In this document: one piece after another, positions 5,657 to 12,129 of the stretch | Numbering within the stretch: the first letter of the stretch is position 1 | Layout of the letters: the number at the start of each line of letters is the position of its first letter | DNA from: Methanobacteriota archaeon | GTDB lineage: Archaea > Halobacteriota > Halobacteria > Halobacteriales > Halalkalicoccaceae | Assembly: GCA_022561895.1 (NCBI GenBank) | Contig: JADFQH010000055.1 | Location: 1-12,129, forward strand | Length of the DNA: 12,129 nucleotides | Reading direction: 5' to 3' | Translations under genes and position numbers: made by a program | The notes under the pieces: model-generated | Databases searched by the model: none | What the model was told of the DNA's origin: nothing | The model's input: the letters and a program-made list of their open reading frames with translations, nothing else

Positions 5657-5678
5657 TAAGGACTACAACAGTTCTTAT
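5656..5678. terminator. Hairpin between convergent genes, possible bidirectional terminator
   Basis: ATAAGGACT (5656-5664) pairs with AGTTCTTAT (5670-5678), 9 bp including one G-T, around the loop ACAAC. It begins within the methyltransferase stop codon and ends 5 nt before the stop of the minus-strand pilin-like gene, so it would serve both converging transcripts. No long T-run follows on either strand. Confidence 0.5.
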
Positions 5679-5683
5679 GACCA

Positions 5684-6151
5684 TTATGCGGTCGTTTCGA
5701 CCGTCGCGATCGGAAGATCGTTCTCGAAGATTCGGATCTCGACCGTGCTTCCGGGTTCGGGATGAGGGGGGTTGTTACTTGCAAGCGTGAACCCGACGGA
5801 CTCGTGTGTGTCCCACGTCGAATCAGATTGCGTGTTAAACGGACCGGATGGGAACCCGATGAGACCACTCGAACTGCCCGGTACTGGCTGTGTTTCCAGC
5901 TCCGTTCCATCGACCAGAACCACTAACGAAAGTTCGTGTACGTCGAGCGGACCGCCCCGTTCGAGGGTGAGCGTAATCTCGTTTTCCGGGGCGTCGACCT
6001 CGCCGGAGATAACCACTACGGAGGCCGGTTTCGACGGCTCGTACGCGAACGCCATCGCGCCAACGGTAACGCTCAGCAACACCGTACAGGCGGCGAGCAG
6101 GACGATGCCGATCACCGGCGAGATCGCACGGTTCACACCGCTTTTGCCCAC
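5684..6151 (-). CDS. Type IV pilin-like protein (haloarchaeal pilin N-terminal domain)
   Basis: The 155-residue protein has a short basic leader (MGKSGVNR) followed by AISPVIGIVLLAACTVLLSV, the strongly conserved SPVIG hydrophobic segment of haloarchaeal type IV pilins. A prepilin peptidase (PibD) would be expected to cut just before that segment. The remaining ~115 residues form an extracellular beta-rich domain (SVVVISGEVDAPENEITLTL..., VEIRIFENDLPIATVETTA). It may be a minor pilin or a pilin-like surface subunit. The start is GTG at 6151, 8 nt after the stop of the upstream secreted-protein gene, so the two are almost certainly cotranscribed. No Shine-Dalgarno sequence is evident. Confidence 0.88.
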   Translation of the reverse strand: MGKSGVNRAISPVIGIVLLAACTVLLSVTVGAMAFAYEPSKPASVVVISGEVDAPENEITLTLERGGPLDVHELSLVVLVDGTELETQPVPGSSSGLIGFPSGPFNTQSDSTWDTHESVGFTLASNNPPHPEPGSTVEIRIFENDLPIATVETTA

Positions 6152-6159
6152 CTGATCCG

Positions 6160-7392
6160 TTATGAACTTTCCTCGTCCGATGGGGAGCGGGCGGTCGCCG
6201 AATCCTCGGAGACGGCGAGTTCGATCTCCGTCGAGCCGACGGTCGCGGTGATCGTCATCGAATCGCGCGGGGCGACGAACCAGACCTCGCCCGCCTCGTT
6301 CGTCGTTCCGACGGTGCGGTTGTTGAGTGCGACCTCACCCGAAAGCGGGGCATCGGTCCCGGCATCGGTGAGCGTCACCTTCGCCGGTCCGCCCGGAACG
6401 GTCCGACTGACCGTCACATCGACGCCGGCGTCCGTCTCCTCTTCGATGAGCGTGGTTTCTGTCGAACCGAGATCGAACGTCTGGAACTCACGGTAGACCT
6501 CGCCCGTCGCGGTGTCGAGATAGACCGTCAGCGAACCCTGTGCGTGGTTACCAACGCCGCGATGAGTCCCGTAGCCTACCTCGCTGTAGCTCCAGCGCGC
6601 ATCGGAGAACACACTGGGATACAGCTCCTCGATCCGGTCTTCGGACTGACCGAGGCTCCCGTACTGGGACTCACCGTCCGGATTTCGGTGGTCGATTCGG
6701 TGGGCTTCTCGATGGTAGTCCCCGCCGTCGACGACGCCGAGAATGACGCCTTCACCGTTGGTTTCGACGTAGGCCCGCGTCGAGTCCGCCTCGCCGCGCA
6801 GCATCTCCGCAACCCGCTCGCGGACGGGACCCTGCATCGTCAGCGTCTCGACCTCCATCGTCTCGATCCGATCGGTTAGTGAGACGCCCGAAACGTCGTT
6901 TGCGTGCTCTTCGAGCGTTGCAATCGAATCATCGAGGGCGACGGCGTTCGTGTGGACGATCGCGAGCTCCGAAAGCAGCTCGCGCTCCGTGTGATCCCCC
7001 TCGTAGTACCCGGTGTAGGCGGCCTGCTCACGATCACGGAGCTGCTCGACCGACTGTGAGAGACGACTCTCTTCCTCGCGCAGGATCGCTCTGCGCTCGG
7101 CGTCCGAGTCGGCCGCCTCCATCCGGGCGTCGAGGCGATGGTCGTCGTACCGGGATTCGAGGCGGTTCGCGTCGTCGTCGAGCGTCGCTCCAACGTCGAT
7201 CGTCACGTAGCCATCGCCGCTTGCAGCCGGTCCGTCCGAAAGCGTGAGCCATTCGACTGCTCCCTCTTCGAACGTCGTCTGCTGGTTCCGTGGCTCGGAA
7301 GCGACCGGCTCGTTGACCACGCCGGGGAACGCAACCGCCGGTAGCGAGCAGACCAGAAGGACAGCAACAACCAGCGGGAACAGTCTGGCCAT
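6160..7392 (-). CDS. Secreted hypothetical protein (DUF7096-like)
   Basis: The 410-residue protein has an N-terminal signal peptide (LFPLVVAVLLVCSLPAVA, residues about 4-21). A charged helical region follows, rich in coiled coil (about 80-200: RLDARMEAADSDAERRAILR... and ELAIVHTNAVALDDSIATLE). Next is a domain with GEGVILGVVDGGDYHREAHR and GSLTVYLDTATGEVYREFQT, then a C-terminal beta domain (KVTLTDAGTDAPLSGEVALN, VGTTNEAGEVWFVAPRDSMT) resembling an Ig-like or carboxypeptidase-regulatory-like fold. I associate this family with DUF7096 proteins of haloarchaea, which lie next to pilin-like and membrane winged-helix genes. No catalytic motif is seen; a surface or structural role is inferred. It leads a two-gene unit with the pilin-like gene. 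Confidence 0.82.
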   Translation of the reverse strand: MARLFPLVVAVLLVCSLPAVAFPGVVNEPVASEPRNQQTTFEEGAVEWLTLSDGPAASGDGYVTIDVGATLDDDANRLESRYDDHRLDARMEAADSDAERRAILREEESRLSQSVEQLRDREQAAYTGYYEGDHTERELLSELAIVHTNAVALDDSIATLEEHANDVSGVSLTDRIETMEVETLTMQGPVRERVAEMLRGEADSTRAYVETNGEGVILGVVDGGDYHREAHRIDHRNPDGESQYGSLGQSEDRIEELYPSVFSDARWSYSEVGYGTHRGVGNHAQGSLTVYLDTATGEVYREFQTFDLGSTETTLIEEETDAGVDVTVSRTVPGGPAKVTLTDAGTDAPLSGEVALNNRTVGTTNEAGEVWFVAPRDSMTITATVGSTEIELAVSEDSATARSPSDEESS

Positions 7393-7410
7393 ACGAGCTT
7401 CGGATGTCTC

Positions 7411-7426
7411 TTCTAGTACAAAAAGT
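7411..7426 (-). promoter_or_regulatory. Promoter candidate of the secreted-protein / pilin operon
   Basis: On the minus strand TACTTTTTGTACTAGAA lies 20-35 nt before the ATG at 7392. The T-rich core is at the right distance for a leaderless start, but the match to the TATA consensus is weak. Confidence 0.35.
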
Positions 7427-7486
7427 ATCCGACATAGATCAATTAAACAGCATCTGAAAGCAGAACGCCATGAGATCGTTGTAGAT

Positions 7487-7498
7487 TCATTTATTTAG
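7487..7498 (+). promoter_or_regulatory. Promoter candidate of the membrane winged-helix gene
   Basis: TTCATTTATTTA lies about 48 nt before the ATG at 7540; transcription would start near 7519 and leave a leader of roughly 20 nt. It shares a 147-bp divergent region with the secreted-protein promoter, so the two units could be regulated together, possibly by the encoded winged-helix protein. Confidence 0.35.
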
Positions 7499-7539
7499 CA
7501 TGGAAAGCATTTTCTCCCCCCGGCTACCACTGCTACTGT

Positions 7540-8628
7540 ATGCGGGTGTCCGTCACCGTCGTCGTCGCCCTCTGTCTAGTGACCACCTTCGGGGGGATGG
7601 CCGTCGGTGTCGGGCCGGTGACGGGCCAGCAGGACGGCGTCCCATCAGATATCGATAACAACACACAGACCATCGAAATCTGGATCGACGGGGATGGCGA
7701 CGCGAACATATCCATTTACAAACAGTTCGCGCTGGATGACGACGAGGATCGGACGGCGTTCGAGCAGCTCACCGAGGAGTTCGAGAACGGCGAGGCGAGC
7801 GAGGAACTCTCGGCGGAGGTGTTCGAGCGTCTCGCGGCCGACGCCGAAAACGAGACCGATCGCGAGATGGAGATCACGGACGTCGAACGGGAGAGCGAAG
7901 CGACGAACAGCACGGGCACCCTCCGACTGAGTTTCGTCTGGGAGGGCTTTGCGGACGCCGAAAACGACAGCATCGAGATCGGTGACGTCTTTCTGATAGA
8001 GGAGGAGTCGTGGCTGCCCTCGCTTTCGGCGGATCAACGACTCGTCATTCACTCGCCGGAGAGGTACGCGGTCGAGAACGCGGAGACGCCGGTCAACAAC
8101 GGCGTGCTCGTCTGGGAGGGGCCGACCACGTTCGAGGACGACGAACTCGAAGCGACGTTCGTCCCGAGCGGGCAGGTGAGCGAGGGCTTTTCGCTGCTCA
8201 CCATCGGACTCGGTCTCGGACTCGTGAGCATGATCGTTTTGTTCATATTTCTCCTCTCGCAGCGTCGTGATGAGCGACCGCTTACGGCGATGGCAGCGAG
8301 CGACGACCGGGGCTGGGCGACGCTGCTTACGCCCGCGACCGATCGTACGGAGGAGCGACCACCGGAGCCTGCATTCACCGATCCCGACCAACCCGAGTCC
8401 GATCCCGATCCGTTCGCGGGCGTCGACGAGGAGCTGCTTTCGGACGAGGAGCGTGTCGTTCGGCTGCTCGAAGCCAACGACGGCCGGATGAAGCAGGCGA
8501 ACATCGTCACCGAGACGGACTGGTCGAACGCGAAAGTCTCCCAACTGCTATCGGCGATGGCCGAACGCGACGAGATCGAAAAGCTACGGATCGGGCGGGA
8601 GAATCTCATCACGCTCCGCGAGGAGTAG
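7540..8628 (+). CDS. Membrane-anchored winged-helix protein (DUF7345/DUF7343-like)
   Basis: The 362-residue protein has a signal peptide (about 1-29, ending near VGPVTGQQ). An acidic extracellular domain of about 180 residues follows (QTIEIWIDGDGDANISIYKQ..., TGTLRLSFVWEGFA, LVIHSPERYAVENAETPVNN). There is one membrane helix at about 214-240 (LLTIGLGLGLVSMIVLFIFL), a basic stop-transfer (SQRRDERP), a disordered acidic linker and a C-terminal winged helix (LSDEERVVRLLEANDGRMKQ ... SNAKVSQLLSAMAERDEIEK). This is the haloarchaeal layout of an outside sensor with a cytoplasmic DNA-binding tail (DUF7345 plus DUF7343 as I recall). It is divergent from the secreted/pilin pair, a plausible target. 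The gene is intact and ends with TAG 41 bp before etfB. Confidence 0.85.
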   Translation: MRVSVTVVVALCLVTTFGGMAVGVGPVTGQQDGVPSDIDNNTQTIEIWIDGDGDANISIYKQFALDDDEDRTAFEQLTEEFENGEASEELSAEVFERLAADAENETDREMEITDVERESEATNSTGTLRLSFVWEGFADAENDSIEIGDVFLIEEESWLPSLSADQRLVIHSPERYAVENAETPVNNGVLVWEGPTTFEDDELEATFVPSGQVSEGFSLLTIGLGLGLVSMIVLFIFLLSQRRDERPLTAMAASDDRGWATLLTPATDRTEERPPEPAFTDPDQPESDPDPFAGVDEELLSDEERVVRLLEANDGRMKQANIVTETDWSNAKVSQLLSAMAERDEIEKLRIGRENLITLREE

Positions 8629-8632
8629 CTTC

Positions 8633-8646
8633 CGAAAACGTTTACC
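8633..8646 (+). promoter_or_regulatory. Promoter candidate of etfBA
   Basis: CGAAAACGTTTACC lies 24-37 nt before the etfB ATG at 8670, with a purine-rich BRE-like part followed by TTTACC centred 27 nt upstream. The spacing fits leaderless transcription of etfBA, separate from the preceding gene only 41 bp away. Confidence 0.45.
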
Positions 8647-8669
8647 ACGGTGCTGGAGAAGGGTCGATC

Positions 8670-9443
8670 ATGAAGGCTCTCGTGACCGTCGCGGAGGTGG
8701 CGACCGTCGAGGATGAGTTCGAGATCGATGGCAACGCCATCGACGAGCGATACCTCGAATACGACCTGAACGAGTGGGACGACTACGCCGTCGAGGAGGC
8801 GGTCCAACTGAGCGAGGACGGACTCGTCGACGAGGTCGTCGCGGTGACGATCGGTCCCGAACGAAGCGAGGAAACGATCCGCATGGCGCTTGCGAAAGGC
8901 GCGGATCGCGCCGTCAGGATCTGGGATGATTCGTTCGATGGACTGCTCGACGTCGCCGCAAAAACCGAGGTCCTACAGGCGGTCGTCGAAGACGAACAGC
9001 CCGACCTGATTCTCTCGGGCGTCCAGACCGGCGACGCGATGTTCGGCGCAACGGGTGTCTCGCTTGCGGCCGCAATCGACTACCCGTGGGCAGCCGTCGT
9101 CAACGATCTCGAGTTCGACGGCGAGATCGCGAGCGTTCACCGCGAACTCGAAGGGGGCGTCGAGGAACTCACCGATGTCGAAACGCCGGCCGTCCTCACG
9201 ATTCAGACCGGGATCAACAAACCCCGGTATGCGAGCCTTAGAGGGATCCGCCAAGCCCAACAGAAAGAGATCGCCCAGAAGACGCTCGCGGATCTCGGTC
9301 TCGATGGGGTCGAAAGCGAACTCGAACTGACTGAGATGTACGAACCGGAAGTCGAGAGCGACGCGACGGTCTTCGAGGGGAGCGCGGAGGAGACCGCCGG
9401 AGAGCTTGCGAACGTCCTTCGCGAGAAGGGGGTGGCACAATGA
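8670..9443 (+). CDS. etfB: Electron transfer flavoprotein subunit beta
   Basis: The 257-residue EtfB/FixA protein pairs with EtfA to carry electrons between dehydrogenases (for example acyl-CoA dehydrogenases) and the membrane quinone pool. Family landmarks are FEIDGNAIDERYLEYDLNEW followed by YAVEEAVQL near the N-terminus, VVAVTIGPERSEETIRMALA, the nucleotide-site region LILSGVQTGDAMFGATG (about 113-129), and the FixA/EtfB signature KPRYASLRGIRQAQQKEI (about 183-200), which includes the partner-recognition loop. The length is usual. The stop overlaps the etfA start by four bases (ATGA, 9440-9443), so translation is coupled and the subunits are made in step. A promoter candidate lies just upstream. 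Confidence 0.95.
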   Translation: MKALVTVAEVATVEDEFEIDGNAIDERYLEYDLNEWDDYAVEEAVQLSEDGLVDEVVAVTIGPERSEETIRMALAKGADRAVRIWDDSFDGLLDVAAKTEVLQAVVEDEQPDLILSGVQTGDAMFGATGVSLAAAIDYPWAAVVNDLEFDGEIASVHRELEGGVEELTDVETPAVLTIQTGINKPRYASLRGIRQAQQKEIAQKTLADLGLDGVESELELTEMYEPEVESDATVFEGSAEETAGELANVLREKGVAQ

Positions 9444-10396
9444 GTGACGTTCTTGCGATCACCGAACACCGCCGCGGCGAGCTTCGAGACGTGAGCTACG
9501 AGCTCGTTTCGGCAGGACGGGAGCTCGCCGATGATCTCGGCGGCGACCTCCATCTCGCGGTGATCAGCGGACAGGTCGAGGAGTTCGCGGGGTCGCTTTC
9601 GCGGGAGGGCGTCGATACCATTCACACTGTGAGCGAGGGCGAGGAGTTCAACCACGACATCTACACACAGGTCACGGAACGGCTCGCCGACGAACTCGAT
9701 CCGTCAGTTATACTCATGGCGAACACGGTCAACGGACTGGACTACGGTCCGGCAGTCGCCACCCGATTGGGACGGCCGCTCGTGACCGATGTCATCGGCG
9801 CAAGCTTCGACGGCGAGACTCTGACTGCGACCCGCGAGATGTACGGCTCGAAAGTCGAGACGAGGGTCGAGGTCGGTTCTGAAGAGGTGGCGGTGACGAT
9901 CCGTCCCGGCGAGTGGCCCGAAGCGAACGGGAACGGGAACCCCGAGATCACCGAGTTCGACGCCGCGATCGACGAATCGGCGGTTCGCTCGACGGTCACC
10001 GGCTTCGAGGAGGTCGGTGGCGGTGACGTCGATATCAGCGACGCCGAGGTGCTCGTTTCGGTTGGTCGGGGAATCGACGAAGAAGAGAACATCGAGCTCG
10101 TCGAGGAGTTAGCAAAAGCGCTCGGCGCGACGCTTTCTGCCTCCCGTCCCATCGTCGACAACGGCTGGCTGCCGAAGAACAGACAGGTGGGTCAGTCGGG
10201 CAAGTCCGTCACCCCGGAGGTCTACATCGCCATCGGCATCTCGGGGGCGGTACAGCACGTTGCGGGGATGAAAGGCGCGGAGACGATCGTTGCGATCAAC
10301 GACGACCCGAACGCGCCGATCTACGACATCGCCGATTACGGGATCGTGGACGATCTCTTTGACGTGGTTCCGGCGTTGATCGCCGAGTTCGAGTAG
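9440..10396 (+). CDS. etfA: Electron transfer flavoprotein subunit alpha
   Basis: The 318-residue EtfA/FixB protein binds the redox-active FAD of the ETF heterodimer. The N-terminal domain (1 to about 190) has the usual ILMANTVNGLDYGPAVATRL and PLVTDVIGASFDGETLTATR patterns. The C-terminal FAD domain carries SASRPIVDNGWLPKNRQVGQ, then SGKSVTPEVYIAIGISGAVQ and HVAGMKGAETIVAINDDPNA, and ends in PIYDIADYGIVDDLFDVVPA. All hallmark FAD contacts of the family appear present. ATG 9440 overlaps the etfB stop. Without an adjacent fixC/fixX or dehydrogenase gene in the window, the electron donor and acceptor cannot be named. Confidence 0.96.
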   Translation: MSDVLAITEHRRGELRDVSYELVSAGRELADDLGGDLHLAVISGQVEEFAGSLSREGVDTIHTVSEGEEFNHDIYTQVTERLADELDPSVILMANTVNGLDYGPAVATRLGRPLVTDVIGASFDGETLTATREMYGSKVETRVEVGSEEVAVTIRPGEWPEANGNGNPEITEFDAAIDESAVRSTVTGFEEVGGGDVDISDAEVLVSVGRGIDEEENIELVEELAKALGATLSASRPIVDNGWLPKNRQVGQSGKSVTPEVYIAIGISGAVQHVAGMKGAETIVAINDDPNAPIYDIADYGIVDDLFDVVPALIAEFE

Positions 10397-10455
10397 CGGT
10401 CCGCGAACGAGCAACGCGGGGCGGCGAAGTCGCCTCGGCCTGTGCGAGCGGTCTT

Positions 10456-10513
10456 CGTCATTAGCGCGAAGCCAGATGACGCTACCGTTATACTGTTGGC
10501 GAGCCTATACTGT
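10456..10513. promoter_or_regulatory. Control region before the membrane protein: inverted and direct repeats
   Basis: CGTCAT (10456-10461) is repeated inverted as ATGACG (10476-10481). TATACTGT then occurs twice, at 10489-10496 and 10506-10513, 17 bp apart. The second copy lies 31-38 nt before the preferred ATG at 10544 and can serve as TATA box. The arrangement could include an operator, but only the repeats are seen. Confidence 0.3.
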
Positions 10514-10543
10514 ATGGTTCTATCGGTAGAATCGCTGATAACA

Positions 10544-11206
10544 ATGGCAATCAACGTACAGTCTTTCGGTTTGAACGATCGGTCAACAGCCCGGATCCAC
10601 CGGGCGGGTACGGCCGCGATCGCCGGTGCGATCGCGCTCGCGCTCAGCCTGCTCGGACACGACGCCGCGAGGGTCATGGGCATCGACGGCAACATCGACA
10701 CACCCGGCACACTTGGATTCTTCCTGAGCTACGCCACCCTCACCGTCGGATGGGGGCTGCTGTTCGTCGGCTCGCTCGGGTTCGCGTGGATGGCGTTTCG
10801 CTCGGGTGATCGCCTGCTGAAGGCCGGCGTCAGTCTCGTGAGCCTCGGTCTGGGCGGGACGACCCTCGGGTTCGGCTTCGCTGCACTGGTCGGCCTCGTC
10901 GGGCGTGGCGATCTCGCCATGATCGGCGAGCTGATCGGCGCGCCAAGCATGATGCTCGTCTTCACGATCGGCTCGCTCGTCACGGGGGTCGCGCTAGTAC
11001 GATCGAAGATCGTCTCCCGGACGATCGCGTGGCTGATGGTTGCGACCGGACCCGCAATGCTGTTGGGTGCGCTGGTCGTCCCGGTCGGGATCGGGCTCGA
11101 CCTGCTGCTGTTCGCCGGTCCGCTCTGTGCGGCGTGGATCCTGATCGGGCGCGAACTGCTCGCCACGAACACGACGACGACCGAACCGGATGCGGTGACC
11201 GCGTAA
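10544..11206 (+). CDS. Six-helix integral membrane protein of unknown function
   Basis: The product is 220 residues from the ATG at 10544 (MAINVQSFGLNDRSTARIHR). In-frame starts further upstream (GTG 10442, ATG 10514) are less likely because promoter-like repeats lie between 10489 and 10513 and the extra sequence is not haloarchaeal in style. About six hydrophobic segments can be seen: AGTAAIAGAIALALSLLG, FFLSYATLTVGWGLLFVGSL, VSLVSLGLGGTTLGFGFAAL, MMLVFTIGSLVTGVALV, WLMVATGPAMLLGALVVPVG and LDLLLFAGPLCAAWILIG. The N-terminus and the TTTTEPDAVTA tail are polar. There is no catalytic or transport motif I recognise. It follows etfA by 147 bp with its own promoter candidate, so a link to ETF function is not implied. 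Confidence 0.75.
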   Translation: MAINVQSFGLNDRSTARIHRAGTAAIAGAIALALSLLGHDAARVMGIDGNIDTPGTLGFFLSYATLTVGWGLLFVGSLGFAWMAFRSGDRLLKAGVSLVSLGLGGTTLGFGFAALVGLVGRGDLAMIGELIGAPSMMLVFTIGSLVTGVALVRSKIVSRTIAWLMVATGPAMLLGALVVPVGIGLDLLLFAGPLCAAWILIGRELLATNTTTTEPDAVTA

Positions 11207-11284
11207 GCCCTCGCCGATCCTCATTTTCGTCGGATTCGCCCCGATTCGTCACGTACTTCCCCCGACCACCCCGAGGGACGGGTA

Positions 11285-11671
11285 ATGGAGTACCTCGAAC
11301 GTCGGCGTGCGCTCGTCGACGAGCGCTTGGAGAGCGTCGTCGAAGCAGGACGACAGGTCGTTGGCTATGCGATCATTTTAACGAACGACTCTAACTACTG
11401 GACCGTCTCTCGCAAGAACGACCCAGTAGACGCCGAATTCAGAATCCATGAAGGCCGCGTTCTGGCGGGTCAACTTAGTTGGGACCCCAGCGCATCGCAA
11501 GGAACCACGCGGGGTCGAACGGGTTCAATCCACCTTACGGGCTCGTACCGATTAGCATGGAGAGATTACTCCACAGTTGATGCACAAAAACAGAGCGGAT
11601 TTCGTTGTGCGCTAGTCCGAGTTTCCGGCGAACAGAGTAGCTTTCCGCGAAAGATGAAAGCATACGTATAA
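11285..11671 (+). CDS. Chimeric ORF: isoprenyl diphosphate synthase start joined to FGE/C-type-lectin-like end
   Basis: The frame has 128 codons from the ATG at 11285. Residues 1-20 (MEYLERRRALVDERLESVVE) match, from memory, the start of haloarchaeal polyprenyl/geranylgeranyl diphosphate synthases (about 280-350 residues), but the catalytic DDxxD motifs are absent and the similarity ends near 11344. From there the composition changes. The tail HEGRVLAGQLSWDPSASQGT ... SYRLAWRDYS ... SGFRCALVR has the spacing of the end of FGE-sulfatase (SUMF1) or C-type-lectin-like domains, which close with (G)FRC. The join is seen directly; both family assignments are recalled patterns. It is most likely a gene fragment fused to another fragment by a rearrangement, and probably has no function. 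Confidence 0.5.
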   Translation: MEYLERRRALVDERLESVVEAGRQVVGYAIILTNDSNYWTVSRKNDPVDAEFRIHEGRVLAGQLSWDPSASQGTTRGRTGSIHLTGSYRLAWRDYSTVDAQKQSGFRCALVRVSGEQSSFPRKMKAYV

Positions 11672-12054
11672 CACTATGCAAGAATAGCGGTGGCGTATTG
11701 CCGCAAATGCTTAAGGTCAGTTCCTGCAGCTTGCCAAAACTTCGGAAACACTAAACGGCCTTCGCGTGCTATATTATCCTCGCCGCATTAGGCTTAATAT
11801 TAGCTCTTGATAAGGATGCCCCCGTAGCTTGTTTGGTTATAGGAGTATCCGCCCAATAGACTTAATTTTGAAATGCAATCAGACCAGGGGACCGGGGGTT
11901 GAATATTCGATACACGGCAGGGGTGCCGGAACATTTAGCATTCGAGGCTTCCAACCAAAGTGCAAAGTGTGCCTAATTAGTCTAATTCGCAACACCCCTA
12001 GATAATAAGTCATACGGAAACCTCCTATCAACTAGTTCGCATTTGCCGAAATAC
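11672..12054. other. AT-rich region without convincing genes
   Basis: About 380 bp have visibly lower GC than the genes to the left: by hand count of a few lines, about 38-50% compared with about 58-65%. There is no reading frame of useful length on either strand. The region holds a tRNA-like stretch near 11818-11855 and the palindromic GCTTAATATTAGC near 11792. It looks like decayed mobile-element DNA lying between the chimeric ORF and the tRNA fragment. Confidence 0.5.
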
Positions 12055-12099
12055 CTTCTAAGCAGCGGGTCGCGGGTTCGAATCCTGCCTGGGACGCCA
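12055..12099 (+). tRNA. 3' portion of a tRNA-Arg(TCT) gene, likely attachment-site copy
   Basis: The sequence can be read from the anticodon loop (CTTCTAA, 12055-12061, anticodon TCT) through GCAGC, a 5-nt variable loop, the T arm GCGGG-TTCGAAT-CCTGC (12072-12088, one G-T pair), the acceptor strand CTGGGAC, discriminator G and CCA (12097-12099). The bases just upstream (CCGAAATAC) cannot form the anticodon stem (GCTGC is required), and no D arm or 5' acceptor (GTCCCAG is required) precedes it. It is therefore not a complete tRNA gene. A 3' fragment starting at the anticodon loop is the classic copy left at one end of an element that integrated into a tRNA gene. Confidence 0.75.
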
Positions 12100-12129
12100 A
12101 CTATCATTTTGCGGAACTTCTGTAAAGGT

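Noticed and set aside
7645..8544. Long minus-strand open frame (299 codons) opposite the membrane winged-helix gene
   Set aside because: The plus-strand gene has a signal peptide, membrane helix and winged helix in order. The antisense frame is arginine-rich with no domain.
11506..11560. tRNA or other structural RNA around GGGTTCAATCC near 11521-11531
   Set aside because: A T-arm-like string occurs, but no acceptor, D or anticodon arms fit around it and it lies within the open frame.
11285..12129. Diversity-generating retroelement
   Set aside because: The FGE/C-type-lectin-like tail raised the idea, but no A-rich template copy of the tail and no reverse transcriptase frame are present in the window. 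It is only a pointer to check beyond the right edge.

Overview
The window is chromosomal DNA of a haloarchaeon (class Halobacteria). The body is GC-rich, the predicted proteins are strongly acidic, most promoters have a TATA-like box about 26-29 nt before the start codon (leaderless transcripts), and the gene content is typical: an archaeal A-type ATP synthase operon, a haloarchaeal type IV pilin-like gene, a membrane-tethered winged-helix protein and an archaeal electron transfer flavoprotein. The genus cannot be fixed from sequence alone.

Layout. Positions 1-2797 (minus strand) hold the head of the ATP synthase operon: atpH and atpI overlap, then after an unusually wide 204-bp gap comes the first 26 codons of a probable atpK, cut by the window edge. 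Positions 2798-3121 are an intergenic region with the operon promoter and three compact hairpins of identical 9-3-9 geometry. Positions 3122-3643 (minus) encode a GNAT acetyltransferase. Positions 3737-4885 (minus) are a two-gene unit: a winged-helix/coiled-coil regulator and, one base after its stop codon, a small partner gene that has been hit twice. A 109-bp element with perfect 15-bp terminal inverted repeats splits and frameshifts it, and an ~80-bp near-perfect palindrome sits in frame inside a conserved-looking histidine motif. Divergent from this unit is a SAM-dependent methyltransferase whose original start at 5036 is followed by an in-frame TAG at codon 14.

Positions 5684-7392 (minus) encode a pilin-like protein and a secreted protein. 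Divergent from them, at 7540-8628 (plus), is a membrane-anchored winged-helix protein. Next come etfB and etfA (8670-10396, plus; ATGA overlap) and a six-helix membrane protein (10544-11206, plus).

Right end. From about 11345 the sequence changes. The first ~20 codons of what looks like a polyprenyl (isoprenyl) diphosphate synthase run without a stop into an unrelated C-terminus resembling an FGE-sulfatase/C-type-lectin fold. This is followed by ~380 bp of AT-richer DNA without long reading frames, and then the 3' part (anticodon loop to CCA) of a tRNA-Arg(TCT) gene without its 5' half. This pattern is what an integrated or decayed mobile element using a tRNA gene as attachment site leaves behind.

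Functionally, the window combines energy metabolism (ATP synthase, ETF) and cell-surface genes with two zones of genome erosion. The first, 3.7-5.1 kb, has two small palindromic insertions and a nonsense codon in neighbouring genes. The second, 11.3-12.1 kb, is a chimeric gene end plus a tRNA remnant. The most novel-looking observations are the two palindromic insertions in a single small gene, one of them an in-frame palindrome reminiscent of protein-coding palindromic elements.
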